Shown piece by piece: positions 50,733-59,323 of a stretch of DNA of 64,000 bases. Each line of letters begins with the position of its first letter. Position 1 is the first letter of the stretch. The notes below the pieces were generated by a model, which worked only from the letters and a program-made list of their open reading frames with translations, did not search any database and was not told where the DNA came from. Source of the DNA: Candidatus Gastranaerophilales bacterium. Lineage in GTDB: Bacteria; Cyanobacteriota; Vampirovibrionia; Gastranaerophilales; Gastranaerophilaceae. Made by a program: the position numbers and the translations under genes. The stretch lies in assembly GCA_944325665.1 (NCBI GenBank), contig CALVAY010000002.1:1-64000 (forward strand), in the 5' to 3' direction.

Positions 50733-51005
50733 AATTCCCCCAAAACTATTGTATCGTAAGAAAGAATTTATTTCATCAGTATAAATTATATTAGCCAATT
50801 TTACAATTCTTAACAAAAACTTAATATTTTCTAAAGTTTGAAAACAAAAATGACGATAAAGCGAATATAAGGTTTTAAGATAGTAGAAAACCGGAAAGGA
50901 TGCAAAAAGTAACTTATGTAAACTTTTGTAACGATATATATTTTTTATGAATATCGTATATACGAAATGTTTTTATATAAGTACAAAATGTAAAGGTGGT
51001 AAAAT
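50733..51005. other. Divergent intergenic region with palindromes
   Basis: 273 bases, AT-rich. ACGATAT (50931-50937) is complementary to ATATCGT (50951-50957), and the latter runs into the palindrome CGTATATACG (50955-50964). These could be an operator or a hairpin upstream of the 51006 gene, which has AAAGGTGG before its ATG. No gene or RNA family is seen. Confidence 0.45.
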
Positions 51006-51848
51006 ATGGGACTAGCAGCAAGCCAAGGTAGATTACTTCTATTAACGGCAAGAAAAAGCGATTTAGAGTATCGCGCACAAGAAATCTCTCAAAGAAGACT
51101 TATTCTTGCAACCGAACTAGAATCTGTATCTTCTAAGTATGCTCGTAAAACAGCAAACAGACAAATGAAGTTAACAAGACTTGTTAAAATCGGTGAAGCA
51201 AACCAAACACAAACTGTTAACTTGACTTACAGAAACTTGATTGAAAGCAGCAAGAGTGAAAAAGGTTCAAAACTTCCAACAATGCGTATCAAAAACGCAA
51301 GAGGTCAAATTGTTGTACCAAGCGCCTCTGATTTACCTAAAAACGCTGAAGAAGCAGGCTACGGCGACGGCGTAACAGTTCAAGCAAGCGGTAACAGAGT
51401 TATTGTAAGCGGTACACACAACAACAAAAGCATTTACGAAGAATATGTAATTGATGACAAATTAACAGATGCTTCAGAAACTGAAAACTACTTCCAAGAA
51501 GGCTTAAGAAACGGTAACTTTATTATCGAACAATTAGCAGTTAATGACGAAACAGGTAACGAAAACGGTGATGAAGCAAACGTTGACAGCGTAACACCAA
51601 TCGGTGAATGGTCTCCTGTTGGCTGGTCAGGTATGACACAAATACAAGATAACTACTTCACAGACGATGATGCTATGGCACAAGCAGAATACCAATCAGC
51701 AACAGCAAGAGTACAAGCTCAAGATAAGAAACTGGAAACAGACCAAAAACAAATCGAAACACAACACAAAGCAGTTGAAACAGAATTTGAATCAGTTCAA
51801 AAAGTTATTCAAAGCAACATTGAAAACTCATTCAAAATGTTCAGCTAA
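51006..51848 (+). CDS. Lineage-type coiled-coil protein starting MGLAASQGRLL
   Basis: 280 residues without signal peptide or membrane helix. Residues 1-60 (GLAASQGRLLLLTARKSDLEYRAQ, shown here by LTARKSDLEYRAQ) and the last 45 (QDKKLETDQKQIETQHKAVE, then VQKVIQSNIENSFKMF) are helical and would pack together; the middle is polar and Gly/Asn/Thr-rich. The ends-together design recalls filament, hook or needle subunits of export systems. I recall such proteins as common in Melainabacteria-like genomes, but no function is established. Strong Shine-Dalgarno AAAGGTGG and its own terminator suggest high expression. Confidence 0.75.
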   Translation: MGLAASQGRLLLLTARKSDLEYRAQEISQRRLILATELESVSSKYARKTANRQMKLTRLVKIGEANQTQTVNLTYRNLIESSKSEKGSKLPTMRIKNARGQIVVPSASDLPKNAEEAGYGDGVTVQASGNRVIVSGTHNNKSIYEEYVIDDKLTDASETENYFQEGLRNGNFIIEQLAVNDETGNENGDEANVDSVTPIGEWSPVGWSGMTQIQDNYFTDDDAMAQAEYQSATARVQAQDKKLETDQKQIETQHKAVETEFESVQKVIQSNIENSFKMFS

Positions 51849-51874
51849 ACTGCAAACCCATATTTACCATTACA

Positions 51875-51907
51875 AAAGTAAAGCCGGATCTACTCCGGCT
51901 TTACTTT
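51875..51907. terminator. Bidirectional terminator
   Basis: A perfect 14-bp stem AAAGTAAAGCCGGA / TCCGGCTTTACTTT with a TCTAC loop and a T run on plus; flanking A residues give a T run on minus too. It ends the 51006 gene and abuts the hisF stop (51909). Confidence 0.93.
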
Positions 51908-51908
51908 T

Positions 51909-52670
51909 TTATACACATCTTGTTAAAATATCAGATTTTAATAAGCTTTCCTTGAGTTTTGGTATCGGCAAGGTATCATAATGGAAAATTGATGCTGCTA
52001 GAGCTGCGTCAACACTTGTCTTTTCAAATACTTCGACAAAATGCCTGTAATCAGGCCCAGCACCACCGGATGCAATTGTCGGAATGCTTACCGAATTTGA
52101 AACCAAATTGCACATTTTAATATCAAAACCCTTTTGGGTGCCGTCAAAATCCATTGAAGTTAACAAAATTTCTCCCGCACCAAGGGCCTCTACTTTTTTG
52201 GCCCAATCAATCAACTTTACACCGGTATTTACTTTGCCGGCGTTGATAAAGACATAATAATCATTATCAACGTACTTTGCATCAATTGCAACAACTATGC
52301 ACTGAGAGCCAAAATAATTTGCGCAGTCAGATATTAATTGAGGATTTTTATACGCAGATGAGTTAATCGACACCTTATCGGCACCTGCAATTAAAATTGC
52401 TCGAATATCATCTATTGAATTAATACCACCGCCAACCGTAAAAGGAATAAAGACATTCTTTGCTACTTTATCAACAAGCTCGACAATTGTTTTTCTTTTT
52501 TCATTGGTAGCTGTAATATCAAGAAAAACTAATTCATCAGCGCCCTGAGAAGAATATTTTTTTGCCAATTCAACAGGATCACCTGCAAATTTTAAATTGA
52601 CAAAATTTACACCCTTAACGGTTTGACCGTCTTTAACGTCCAGACATGGTATTATTCTCTTTGTTAACAT
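51909..52670 (-). CDS. hisF: Imidazole glycerol phosphate synthase subunit HisF
   Basis: 253 residues, TIM-barrel with the HisF signature: [17 protein letters not shown], phosphate-binding GGGINS and GGAGPD loops, and both catalytic aspartates (D11-type in CLDVKDG and D130-type in VVAIDAK). It makes the imidazole ring of histidine with HisH. No other his gene is in the window; the upstream gene is a GGDEF protein with a 1-nt overlap. Confidence 0.97.
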   Translation of the reverse strand: MLTKRIIPCLDVKDGQTVKGVNFVNLKFAGDPVELAKKYSSQGADELVFLDITATNEKRKTIVELVDKVAKNVFIPFTVGGGINSIDDIRAILIAGADKVSINSSAYKNPQLISDCANYFGSQCIVVAIDAKYVDNDYYVFINAGKVNTGVKLIDWAKKVEALGAGEILLTSMDFDGTQKGFDIKMCNLVSNSVSIPTIASGGAGPDYRHFVEVFEKTSVDAALAASIFHYDTLPIPKLKESLLKSDILTRCV

Positions 52671-53548
52671 TAAAAATCCAAGTTCATTTTTGAAAATTCT
52701 ACAATTTGGTTTTTGCCGTGTTTTTTAGCAGCGTATAAGGCATGTTCTGCATACCTAATAATAGTATTAGCATTTTCTTCAACATTTTCCAAGAACGGAT
52801 AAGAAGAGATACCGCCTGAAATTGTAATAGGATGTCTTTCTTCTTCATTCGCCGGAATAAACTCCATTCTTTCAATATCGCGTCTAAATCTTTCTGCAAA
52901 GATATATGCATTATCTTCAGAAGTATTTGGCAAAATAAGGATAAATTCTTCATCCCCGTACCTTGTAAGAATATCTTCTTTTCTTATTAGCGCTTCAAGC
53001 ATTTGAGCGATTTTCTTTAACAGCACATCGCCCCAATCGTATCCGTACATATCATTAACCGTTTTAAAGAAGTCAATGTCGATAAGTAAGCATGAAAGTG
53101 GTGTGCCATACCTTTTTGCACGAGAAATTTCAGCATCTAAACGATGATGAAGATATTTTCGATTATATAAACCTGTCAAGCTATCAGTAATAGTTTGCTT
53201 TTTAAGATTAGTTCTGTAAATTGAAGTTTTTGCCAAGGCATTAATTCTAATGTTAAGCTCAACAGAATTAACCGGTCGAACGATAAAATCGTATGCATCA
53301 GCTCTTACTGTGAATTTTTCAGGAATTTCATCCGCAATAATCAAAACCGAGGTTTCAAACTTAGTAACTTCGCAAACTTCTTTTACCTTGTTTAATGGCG
53401 CGTCAAAAACAATGATACCGGGGTTATATTCTTTGTAATCTTTAGCTTCGGATATCTTAAACTCACGAATAGCATACTCTTCATTGTCATCAACTATTAA
53501 TTTTGCACATTCACTTTGAGCATTTTGACTATAAAAAATAATGTTCAT
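52670..53548 (-). CDS. GGDEF-domain protein with altered GDEEF signature
   Basis: 292 residues: an N-terminal response-regulator-like domain (about 1-110; D49 in IIVFDAP at the expected phosphate position, switch Pro in IVRPVNS) and a GGDEF domain (about 120-290) with [21 protein letters not shown] and RYGDEEF (G198-D199-E200-E201-F202). Cyclase signatures read GG(D/E)EF; the second Gly is Asp here, which in other proteins usually weakens or abolishes c-di-GMP synthesis. It could be a weak cyclase or a nucleotide sensor. The gene overlaps hisF by 1 nt. Confidence 0.9.
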   Translation of the reverse strand: MNIIFYSQNAQSECAKLIVDDNEEYAIREFKISEAKDYKEYNPGIIVFDAPLNKVKEVCEVTKFETSVLIIADEIPEKFTVRADAYDFIVRPVNSVELNIRINALAKTSIYRTNLKKQTITDSLTGLYNRKYLHHRLDAEISRAKRYGTPLSCLLIDIDFFKTVNDMYGYDWGDVLLKKIAQMLEALIRKEDILTRYGDEEFILILPNTSEDNAYIFAERFRRDIERMEFIPANEEERHPITISGGISSYPFLENVEENANTIIRYAEHALYAAKKHGKNQIVEFSKMNLDF

Positions 53549-53549
53549 A

Positions 53550-53936
53550 CTATATTCCTTTATCTGTAACTCTCATAACTATGTTTTTAACTTTGTATCG
53601 CGGTATTTTGACAAACCCGCCATCTTTAGTTAATACATCCACTCTCCACCTGTCAAGATTTTCAATTCTGCCTACAACCAGTCTTGATTTGCGCGAGAAA
53701 AAATATTTACCAAATTGAACTTCATCAAGAAAATAGTCATTATTTACTGATCTTTTAAAAGTAAAATCAGAGCGGTCAATATTTGCAATTATTAGTCCGG
53801 CACTTACAAATTTAACTCTGCAATCGTAATTTTGGACATCTGTAACTAAAACGTCGCAAAAAGCACTGCTCAGAGTAAAAAGCATGAAAAACAAAAAAGT
53901 ATAGATAATTTTTTGAACCGAAACTACTGTACTCAT
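53550..53936 (-). CDS. Small exported protein, function unknown
   Basis: 128 residues from the ATG at 53936. Signal peptide (about 1-28; IIYTFLFFMLFTLSSAFC, possibly a lipobox-like SSAFC, but a Cys with Phe at -1 is not canonical), then a beta-rich domain with many aromatic and basic residues (SRKSRLVVGRIENLDRWRVD). No family recognised. TGCTATACT ends 7 nt before the ATG and no Shine-Dalgarno site is seen. It is followed 2 nt later by the GGDEF gene. Confidence 0.6.
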   Translation of the reverse strand: MSTVVSVQKIIYTFLFFMLFTLSSAFCDVLVTDVQNYDCRVKFVSAGLIIANIDRSDFTFKRSVNNDYFLDEVQFGKYFFSRKSRLVVGRIENLDRWRVDVLTKDGGFVKIPRYKVKNIVMRVTDKGI

Positions 53937-53943
53937 TGCTGTA

Positions 53944-53952
53944 AGTATAGCA
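53944..53952 (-). promoter_or_regulatory. Extended -10 promoter, predicted near-leaderless
   Basis: TGC-TATACT on the minus strand, ending 7 nt before the ATG at 53936. Confidence 0.45.
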
Positions 53953-54047
53953 TATTTTTTAATTATTTGGCTATTTTTCATACAAATATACTATGTTTTT
54001 TTGTTGAATATTTTATAAACTATAAATGGATATTAAGGGAGAGAAAA

Positions 54048-55232
54048 TTGCCTCTGCAACAGAGAAAAGAGTTTTGCAATTACGCGGATGAATACTCAAA
54101 TGTCAGAGTATATCCAAAGCGTGTTGTAAAAATCAAGAAAAAGGCAAAAAAGAAAAATCCCTTTGTATCTTTTATTCGTTTTTGTTTCGTTTCGGCTTTT
54201 TTAACATCGTTTTCATATTTTGCAGCACCCGAAATGTATGCGAAATATTTTGAGCCTTTATTTCTAAACAGAATTTTAAATAAAGAAATTCAAGCAGACA
54301 TGAAGGATTACACGTCCGTTTACTTGAATTACCTTAACAACTCAGAGCTATTCGGACAAAATCTCTTGGTTGAAACAAATCATTCGGACAAAAATATTTT
54401 AAACTCAATTGTTGAAAACGGCGAGCTTACAACTACCAAAAAAATGGTAGAAGACCTACTTAAAAAATACCCAAAAATGCACGCAAGTGTATATGTATGG
54501 GAGTATTCAAGCGCTAAAAGCATAAGTATTAATTCAGATGAATTATTCAGCGCTGCAAGTATAATCAAACTTCCGATATTGTTTGAACTGTTCAGAAAAA
54601 TAGACAGATGCGAAAAAGATGAAACAAATACAACATTGTTGAGTAAAAATTTACTATATGACTATAAAAATCAAACTTCAGGTTCCGGAGACCTGCAATA
54701 CAGCCCATTAAACAAATATCACAGTGTTGATTATCTTGCAAAAATTATGATTACACACTCTGATAATTCAGCAACAAACATGATTCTTGAAGAAGCAGGC
54801 GGAAAGCTGGCTGTTAACTCCGCAATGAGGTCTTTAGGTTTAGATAAAATAAAGATAGAAGAAAGACTTCCTGACCTGGAAGGCAAAAACAAAATTAGCG
54901 CAAGACAAATTGCAACACTTCTTTATAACCTTGATAATCCAAAGTTCTTAAGTCAAAAAAGCAAAATCACAATTAAAGAATATATGGCTAATGTTAAAAA
55001 CAGAAGCCTGCTACAAGCAGGATTGCCTGAAGAAGCTATTTTAATTCATAAAACCGGCGACATTGGCACAATGTTGGGTGATGCCGGTGTTGTTTATGCG
55101 CAAAACGGTAAAAAATATATCATAGTAACTCTTGTTAAAAGACCGTATAATGATTATTCAGCAAGAGATTTAATACAAAAAATATCTGAAATTGTTTATA
55201 AAAATATTAACAACGGAGTTGATATTCAATAA
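54048..55232 (+). CDS. Serine hydrolase, class A beta-lactamase-like, membrane-anchored
   Basis: 394 residues from a TTG at 54048 with AAGGGAGAG 4 nt upstream. A basic cytoplasmic N-terminus (KRVVKIKKKAKKK), one membrane helix (about 39-60), and an extracytoplasmic beta-lactamase fold: S171-I-I-K174, S238-D-N240 and K335-T-G337. The segment aligning to the omega loop reads ERLPDLEGKN, so Glu166 and Asn170 appear replaced by Leu and Glu. Without the deacylating Glu, strong beta-lactamase activity is unlikely; a peptidoglycan peptidase or a drug-binding protein is possible. Confidence 0.85.
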   Translation: MPLQQRKEFCNYADEYSNVRVYPKRVVKIKKKAKKKNPFVSFIRFCFVSAFLTSFSYFAAPEMYAKYFEPLFLNRILNKEIQADMKDYTSVYLNYLNNSELFGQNLLVETNHSDKNILNSIVENGELTTTKKMVEDLLKKYPKMHASVYVWEYSSAKSISINSDELFSAASIIKLPILFELFRKIDRCEKDETNTTLLSKNLLYDYKNQTSGSGDLQYSPLNKYHSVDYLAKIMITHSDNSATNMILEEAGGKLAVNSAMRSLGLDKIKIEERLPDLEGKNKISARQIATLLYNLDNPKFLSQKSKITIKEYMANVKNRSLLQAGLPEEAILIHKTGDIGTMLGDAGVVYAQNGKKYIIVTLVKRPYNDYSARDLIQKISEIVYKNINNGVDIQ

Positions 55233-55264
55233 AAAAGGCGGTTTAAAAAACCACCTTTTTTAGA
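55231..55264. terminator. Bidirectional terminator between convergent genes
   Basis: AAAAAGGcGGTTT / AAACCaCCTTTTT stem with one mismatch and a 3-nt loop, flanked by A and T runs. It serves the hydrolase gene and aspS. Confidence 0.85.
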
Positions 55265-55284
55265 TATTTTATTTTCAGCTTAAA

Positions 55285-57063
55285 TTAATTAATTTTTGGC
55301 AAATTACGTAATTTAATGTGCAATTCACGAAGTTGTTCTTCAGAAACATCTGAAGGAGCTTGCGTCATAACACATTTTGCTTGAGCGTTTTTAGGAAATG
55401 CAATTACGTCTCTAATTGAATTTGCTCTAACTAATAGCGCTACAAGTCTGTCCAAACCAAGAGCAATACCACCGTGAGGAGGTGTGCCATATTTAAACGC
55501 GTTAATCATAAATTCAAATTTATTTTTAATATCATCTTCGCTTAAGCCAAGAGCCTTAAAGGCTTTTTCTTGAATTTCACTGTCATGAATTCTTATTGAA
55601 CCGCCGCCAAGCTCATTACCGTTGTAAATAATATCGTAAGCGATAGATTTAACATTTGCTTTATCGGTTTCAAGCTTGTCTAAATCTTCATAAGCAGGCA
55701 TTGTGAACGGGTGGTGAACACTTACATATCTGTCTTCTTCAGCAGAATATTCAAATAACGGGAAATCAACAACCCAAAGAAGATCGTGCTGAGACTTGTC
55801 AATTAGGTTTAACTTTTCACCGAAGTAAAGTCTAAATCTGCCTAAAACATCAAAAACAACTTTATGTGCATCTGCCACAAAGAAAACAATGTCGCCTTTT
55901 TGAGCGTCAGCTCTTTTTTGAATTTCATCAATTTGCTCTTGAGTTAAGAACTTAAATACAGGCGATTTAACAGTTCCGTCTTCCATATAAGTAACCCAAG
56001 CAAGACCTTTTGCGCCAAAAGAAATTGCAAGATTTCTTACATCATCCATTTCTTTTCTTGAGTAACCTGCAATACCTGGGATTTTTATCGCACGAACGGT
56101 ACCGCCTTTTTCAACAACAGACTTAAATGCTTCAAAAGTTGACTGTGCCATAATATCAGACACATCAAACAACTCTAAACCAAAACGGGTATCGGGTTTA
56201 TCCGAACCGTATTTATCCATTGCTTCTCTGTAAGTAATTCTTCTAAACGGTGCTTGAACATCTACACCTGCTGCCTTAAACGCATCTACGATTAGACCTT
56301 CAGCCATATTAATTACATCATCTTGTTTAACAAAACTCATCTCAATATCAACTTGAGTAAATTCGGGCTGTCTGTCTGCTCTTAAGTCCTCATCTCTAAA
56401 GCAACGAGCGATTTGATAATATTTTTCAATACCGCCAACCATTAAAAGTTGTTTAAAAATTTGCGGAGATTGAGGAAGTGCGTAAAATTTACCGTCATGA
56501 ACACGGCTTGGTACAAGGTAATCTCTTGCGCCTTCAGGAGTAGCTTTAGTAAGGTTTGGTGTTTCTACTTCCAAGAAATCTTCTTTGTTTAAATAATTTC
56601 TGATAGCAGCAACAATTTTGTGTCTTAAAGTTAAGTTGTGAAGCATTTTTTCACGTCTTAAGTCTAAATAACGATATTTTAGACGAACATCCTCAGACAC
56701 ATCTTCATCTTCCAAAACAAAAGGAAGAGCAATAGCTTTTGATAAAATTTCGATGTTATCAGGATACATCTCAACAGTACCTGTTTTTAATTTTGCATTA
56801 ATTGTGTCATCAGGACGTTTTGAAATTTTACCCGTAACTTGTATAACAAATTCGCTTCTTAAAGCTTGGAATTTTTCATATACTTGCGGATTAACCTGTG
56901 GGTCAGCTACAACCTGAAACAATCCGCTTCTGTCCCTAACTTCAACAAAGATTATACCGCCAAGGTCTCTAACGGTTGAAACCCAACCTGCAAGGGTGCA
57001 TTCTTTATCAATATAACTTTCGTCAATTTGTGTGCAATTTTGTTTTTTGTACGACAATTCCAT
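55285..57063 (-). CDS. aspS: Aspartyl-tRNA synthetase
   Basis: 592 residues, bacterial type: N-terminal OB anticodon domain (about 1-105; VRDLGGIIFVEVRDRSG), the class II core with motif 2 FRDEDLRADRQPEFTQVD and motif 3 GIALGLDRLVALL, and the bacterial GAD insertion (about 280-420). The C-terminal PSDVSEEQLRELHIKL is typical. Whether it is discriminating or non-discriminating (also charging tRNA-Asn) cannot be decided from what I can see. GAGGAA precedes the ATG. Confidence 0.97.
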   Translation of the reverse strand: MELSYKKQNCTQIDESYIDKECTLAGWVSTVRDLGGIIFVEVRDRSGLFQVVADPQVNPQVYEKFQALRSEFVIQVTGKISKRPDDTINAKLKTGTVEMYPDNIEILSKAIALPFVLEDEDVSEDVRLKYRYLDLRREKMLHNLTLRHKIVAAIRNYLNKEDFLEVETPNLTKATPEGARDYLVPSRVHDGKFYALPQSPQIFKQLLMVGGIEKYYQIARCFRDEDLRADRQPEFTQVDIEMSFVKQDDVINMAEGLIVDAFKAAGVDVQAPFRRITYREAMDKYGSDKPDTRFGLELFDVSDIMAQSTFEAFKSVVEKGGTVRAIKIPGIAGYSRKEMDDVRNLAISFGAKGLAWVTYMEDGTVKSPVFKFLTQEQIDEIQKRADAQKGDIVFFVADAHKVVFDVLGRFRLYFGEKLNLIDKSQHDLLWVVDFPLFEYSAEEDRYVSVHHPFTMPAYEDLDKLETDKANVKSIAYDIIYNGNELGGGSIRIHDSEIQEKAFKALGLSEDDIKNKFEFMINAFKYGTPPHGGIALGLDRLVALLVRANSIRDVIAFPKNAQAKCVMTQAPSDVSEEQLRELHIKLRNLPKIN

Positions 57064-57183
57064 GCTTAAATTTCCTCATAAATTCTCATTATAAAGTAAT
57101 TATAGAATAAAAATATTATTTGACCACGATTTTTTTTTAAGTTAAACTCCTTATTGATATTATTAATTGGAGTGAGTATTAAA

Positions 57184-58449
57184 ATGGCATTAAAGAACTT
57201 TTTATTCACATCTGAATCTGTAACGGAAGGTCATCCCGACAAAGTTTGCGACCAAATTTCCGATGCAATTTTGGATGAATTTTTAACAAAAGACCCAAAA
57301 TCAAGAGTGGCGGCAGAAACAACTGTTACAACAGGTATGGCTCTTGTATGCGGCGAAATTACATCAAATTGTTATGTAGATATTCCGTCAGTTGTAAGAA
57401 ACACTATTAAATCAATCGGATATAACGGCGAAGAAGGCGGCGGTTTTGACTACAAAACTTGCGCTGTTTTAACAAGTATTGACGAACAGTCAACAGATAT
57501 TGCAGGCGGTGTAAACAAAGCTCTTGAAACAAGAAGCGATAACGCTGATACTTCAAAAGATGAAACTCTTGACATTGGTGCGGGCGACCAAGGCATTATG
57601 TTTGGTTTTGCTTGCGATGAAACTCCCGAGTTAATGCCTCTACCTATTTCATTAGCTCACAAATTAGCGTTTCAACTTTCAAAAGTAAGAAAAGACAGAA
57701 CCGTAAACTACCTAAGACCTGACGGTAAATCTCAAGTTACTGTTGAATATGTTGACGGTAAACCAAAAAGAATTGATACAATCGTAATTTCAACTCAACA
57801 CGACCCTGAAATTAACGGTGAAAGCGATAACCAAAAAATTCAAGCAATAATCAGGGAAGATATGCTTAAATATGTTATTGAACCCGTGTTTGCAAATCAA
57901 GAAATCAAACCTGATTCAACAACAAAATATTTAATTAACCCTTCAGGAAGATTTGTAATCGGCGGCCCTCAAGGTGATGCCGGTGTTACAGGAAGAAAAA
58001 TTATCGTTGATACATACGGCGGTTATGCTCGCCACGGCGGCGGTGCTTTCTCAGGAAAAGATCCGACAAAAGTTGACCGCTCAGCAGCATACGCTGCCCG
58101 TTGGGTTGCAAAAAATATTGTTGCAGCAGGTCTTGCAAAACAATGCGAAGTTGAATTAGCTTACGCAATCGGTGTTAGCCGCCCTGTTTCAGTTTTGGTT
58201 GACACATTCTCAACAGGTAAAATTGATGATGAATGCATAGCAAAATTGGTTAATGAAAACTTCGACCTAAGACCGGCAGCTATTATCAAACAATTCGATT
58301 TAAGAAATCTGCCTGCTAAAAATGGCGGTAAGTTCTATCAAAAACTTGCTGCATATGGTCATATCGGCAGAATGGATTTTGAAGTACCTTGGGAAGATAC
58401 TTCAATGGCTGCAAAATTAAAAGAACAAGCAATGGCTTGTGCAAAATAG
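57184..58449 (+). CDS. metK: S-adenosylmethionine synthetase
   Basis: 421 residues from the ATG at 57184 (GGAG upstream; an earlier in-frame start lies before it). Conserved segments: [21 protein letters not shown] (key EGHPDK), [33 protein letters not shown] (key [16 protein letters not shown]) and [19 protein letters not shown]. It makes SAM, used by speE and many methylases. No SAM riboswitch is visible in the 120 nt upstream. Confidence 0.98.
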   Translation: MALKNFLFTSESVTEGHPDKVCDQISDAILDEFLTKDPKSRVAAETTVTTGMALVCGEITSNCYVDIPSVVRNTIKSIGYNGEEGGGFDYKTCAVLTSIDEQSTDIAGGVNKALETRSDNADTSKDETLDIGAGDQGIMFGFACDETPELMPLPISLAHKLAFQLSKVRKDRTVNYLRPDGKSQVTVEYVDGKPKRIDTIVISTQHDPEINGESDNQKIQAIIREDMLKYVIEPVFANQEIKPDSTTKYLINPSGRFVIGGPQGDAGVTGRKIIVDTYGGYARHGGGAFSGKDPTKVDRSAAYAARWVAKNIVAAGLAKQCEVELAYAIGVSRPVSVLVDTFSTGKIDDECIAKLVNENFDLRPAAIIKQFDLRNLPAKNGGKFYQKLAAYGHIGRMDFEVPWEDTSMAAKLKEQAMACAK

Positions 58450-58464
58450 CAAATTAACTTACAA

Positions 58465-58492
58465 GGCGGCACAATTGTGCCGCCGTTTTTTG
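58465..58492 (+). terminator. Terminator of metK
   Basis: A perfect 20-nt palindrome GGCGGCACAATTGTGCCGCC (58465-58484) followed by GTTTTTTG. The next gene starts at 58498, only a few bases later. Confidence 0.93.
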
Positions 58493-58497
58493 TATTT

Positions 58498-59007
58498 ATG
58501 GAAGATAATTTTTCAAGTATATCTGAAATATTAAACGAGAAACTTTTTAATACAAACAAAAGTTCGATTATTATTAAATATTCGACTATTTTTTCATTTT
58601 GGGAGCAAATAGTCGGTAAAAAATTTATAAACTCAACAAAACCAAAAGCCATAAAAAACTCAAAGATATACATTTTGTGCAAAAACTCTGTTGTAGCGCA
58701 AGAAATTTCTATGCACAAAACACTAATTTTAAATAAATTAAAAACATACGCCCAGCCGCTTGACGTTATAATTTCAGATTTGGTTGTTAATTTTAAAGAC
58801 TGGCAAAATGAAAAAGATATAGAGCAGGATAATGGTTTTAACTTAATCGAAGATAAAAAACTGGATGAAATTAAAGTGGATAAAAGTCAGTTTGAGGAAG
58901 CATTTAAAAACATAGATAAGAGCGAGTATCTTGATGATATGCAAAAGAAAAAATTCAAAGAAAGAATTTTGAAACTGCAAAAAGCAAAAATACTTCGTAA
59001 TTCTTAA
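58498..59007 (+). CDS. DUF721 (DciA-like) protein
   Basis: 169 residues from the ATG at 58498. The DUF721 domain (about 1-105) is recognised by SISEILNEKLF, FSFWEQIVGKKFINSTKPKAI and a strand IYILCKNSVVAQEISMHKTLILNKL. Members related to DciA load replicative helicase in bacteria lacking DnaC/DnaI; small DUF721 proteins otherwise bind nucleic acid. The C-terminal acidic/basic helix is extra. The start lies 6 nt after a terminator, so it must have its own promoter or rely on read-through. Confidence 0.8.
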   Translation: MEDNFSSISEILNEKLFNTNKSSIIIKYSTIFSFWEQIVGKKFINSTKPKAIKNSKIYILCKNSVVAQEISMHKTLILNKLKTYAQPLDVIISDLVVNFKDWQNEKDIEQDNGFNLIEDKKLDEIKVDKSQFEEAFKNIDKSEYLDDMQKKKFKERILKLQKAKILRNS

Positions 59008-59059
59008 TTTTCTTGTCATAAAAGGGAAAAATATATAAAATCAAAATAGAGGATAAACT

Positions 59060-59323
59060 ATGAACGATAAAGACAAAAAAGTTGTATCAATAGGTTCAAA
59101 AGCAAAAAAACAAGAGCCGAAAAGACCCGTTAAAAACGAGGTAGAGTATTGCAGTTTCTGCAACAGGCCAAATACAATGGTGCCAAAGTTGGTAAAAGGC
59201 CCCGGGGTTAACATTTGCTCAGAATGTGTTTTAATTGCCGTGCAGTACCTGATTTTACAAGACGGAGCACTGTCGGCGGAAGCGCAAAGAATAATTGATA
59301 TGCTTTGGGGAACAAAAAGATGA
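59060..59323 (+). CDS. Stand-alone ClpX-type C4 zinc finger protein
   Basis: 87 residues. After a basic N-terminus, residues 30-65 match the ClpX zinc-binding domain: C31-S-F-C34, then KLVKGPGVNIC53-SEC56. In ClpX this domain dimerises and binds substrates and adaptors such as SspB. Here the AAA+ domain is absent; the chain ends after an amphipathic helix (AEAQRIIDMLWG). Shine-Dalgarno GAGGA is present and the downstream gene overlaps by ATGA, so it is a real gene, not a fragment of clpX. It could be an adaptor or a decoy for ClpX partners. Confidence 0.85.
   Translation: MNDKDKKVVSIGSKAKKQEPKRPVKNEVEYCSFCNRPNTMVPKLVKGPGVNICSECVLIAVQYLILQDGALSAEAQRIIDMLWGTKR

Noticed and set aside
57064-57183. 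SAM riboswitch before metK
   Set aside because: The gap is short and AT-rich, with none of the conserved SAM-I/II core segments or an expression hairpin.
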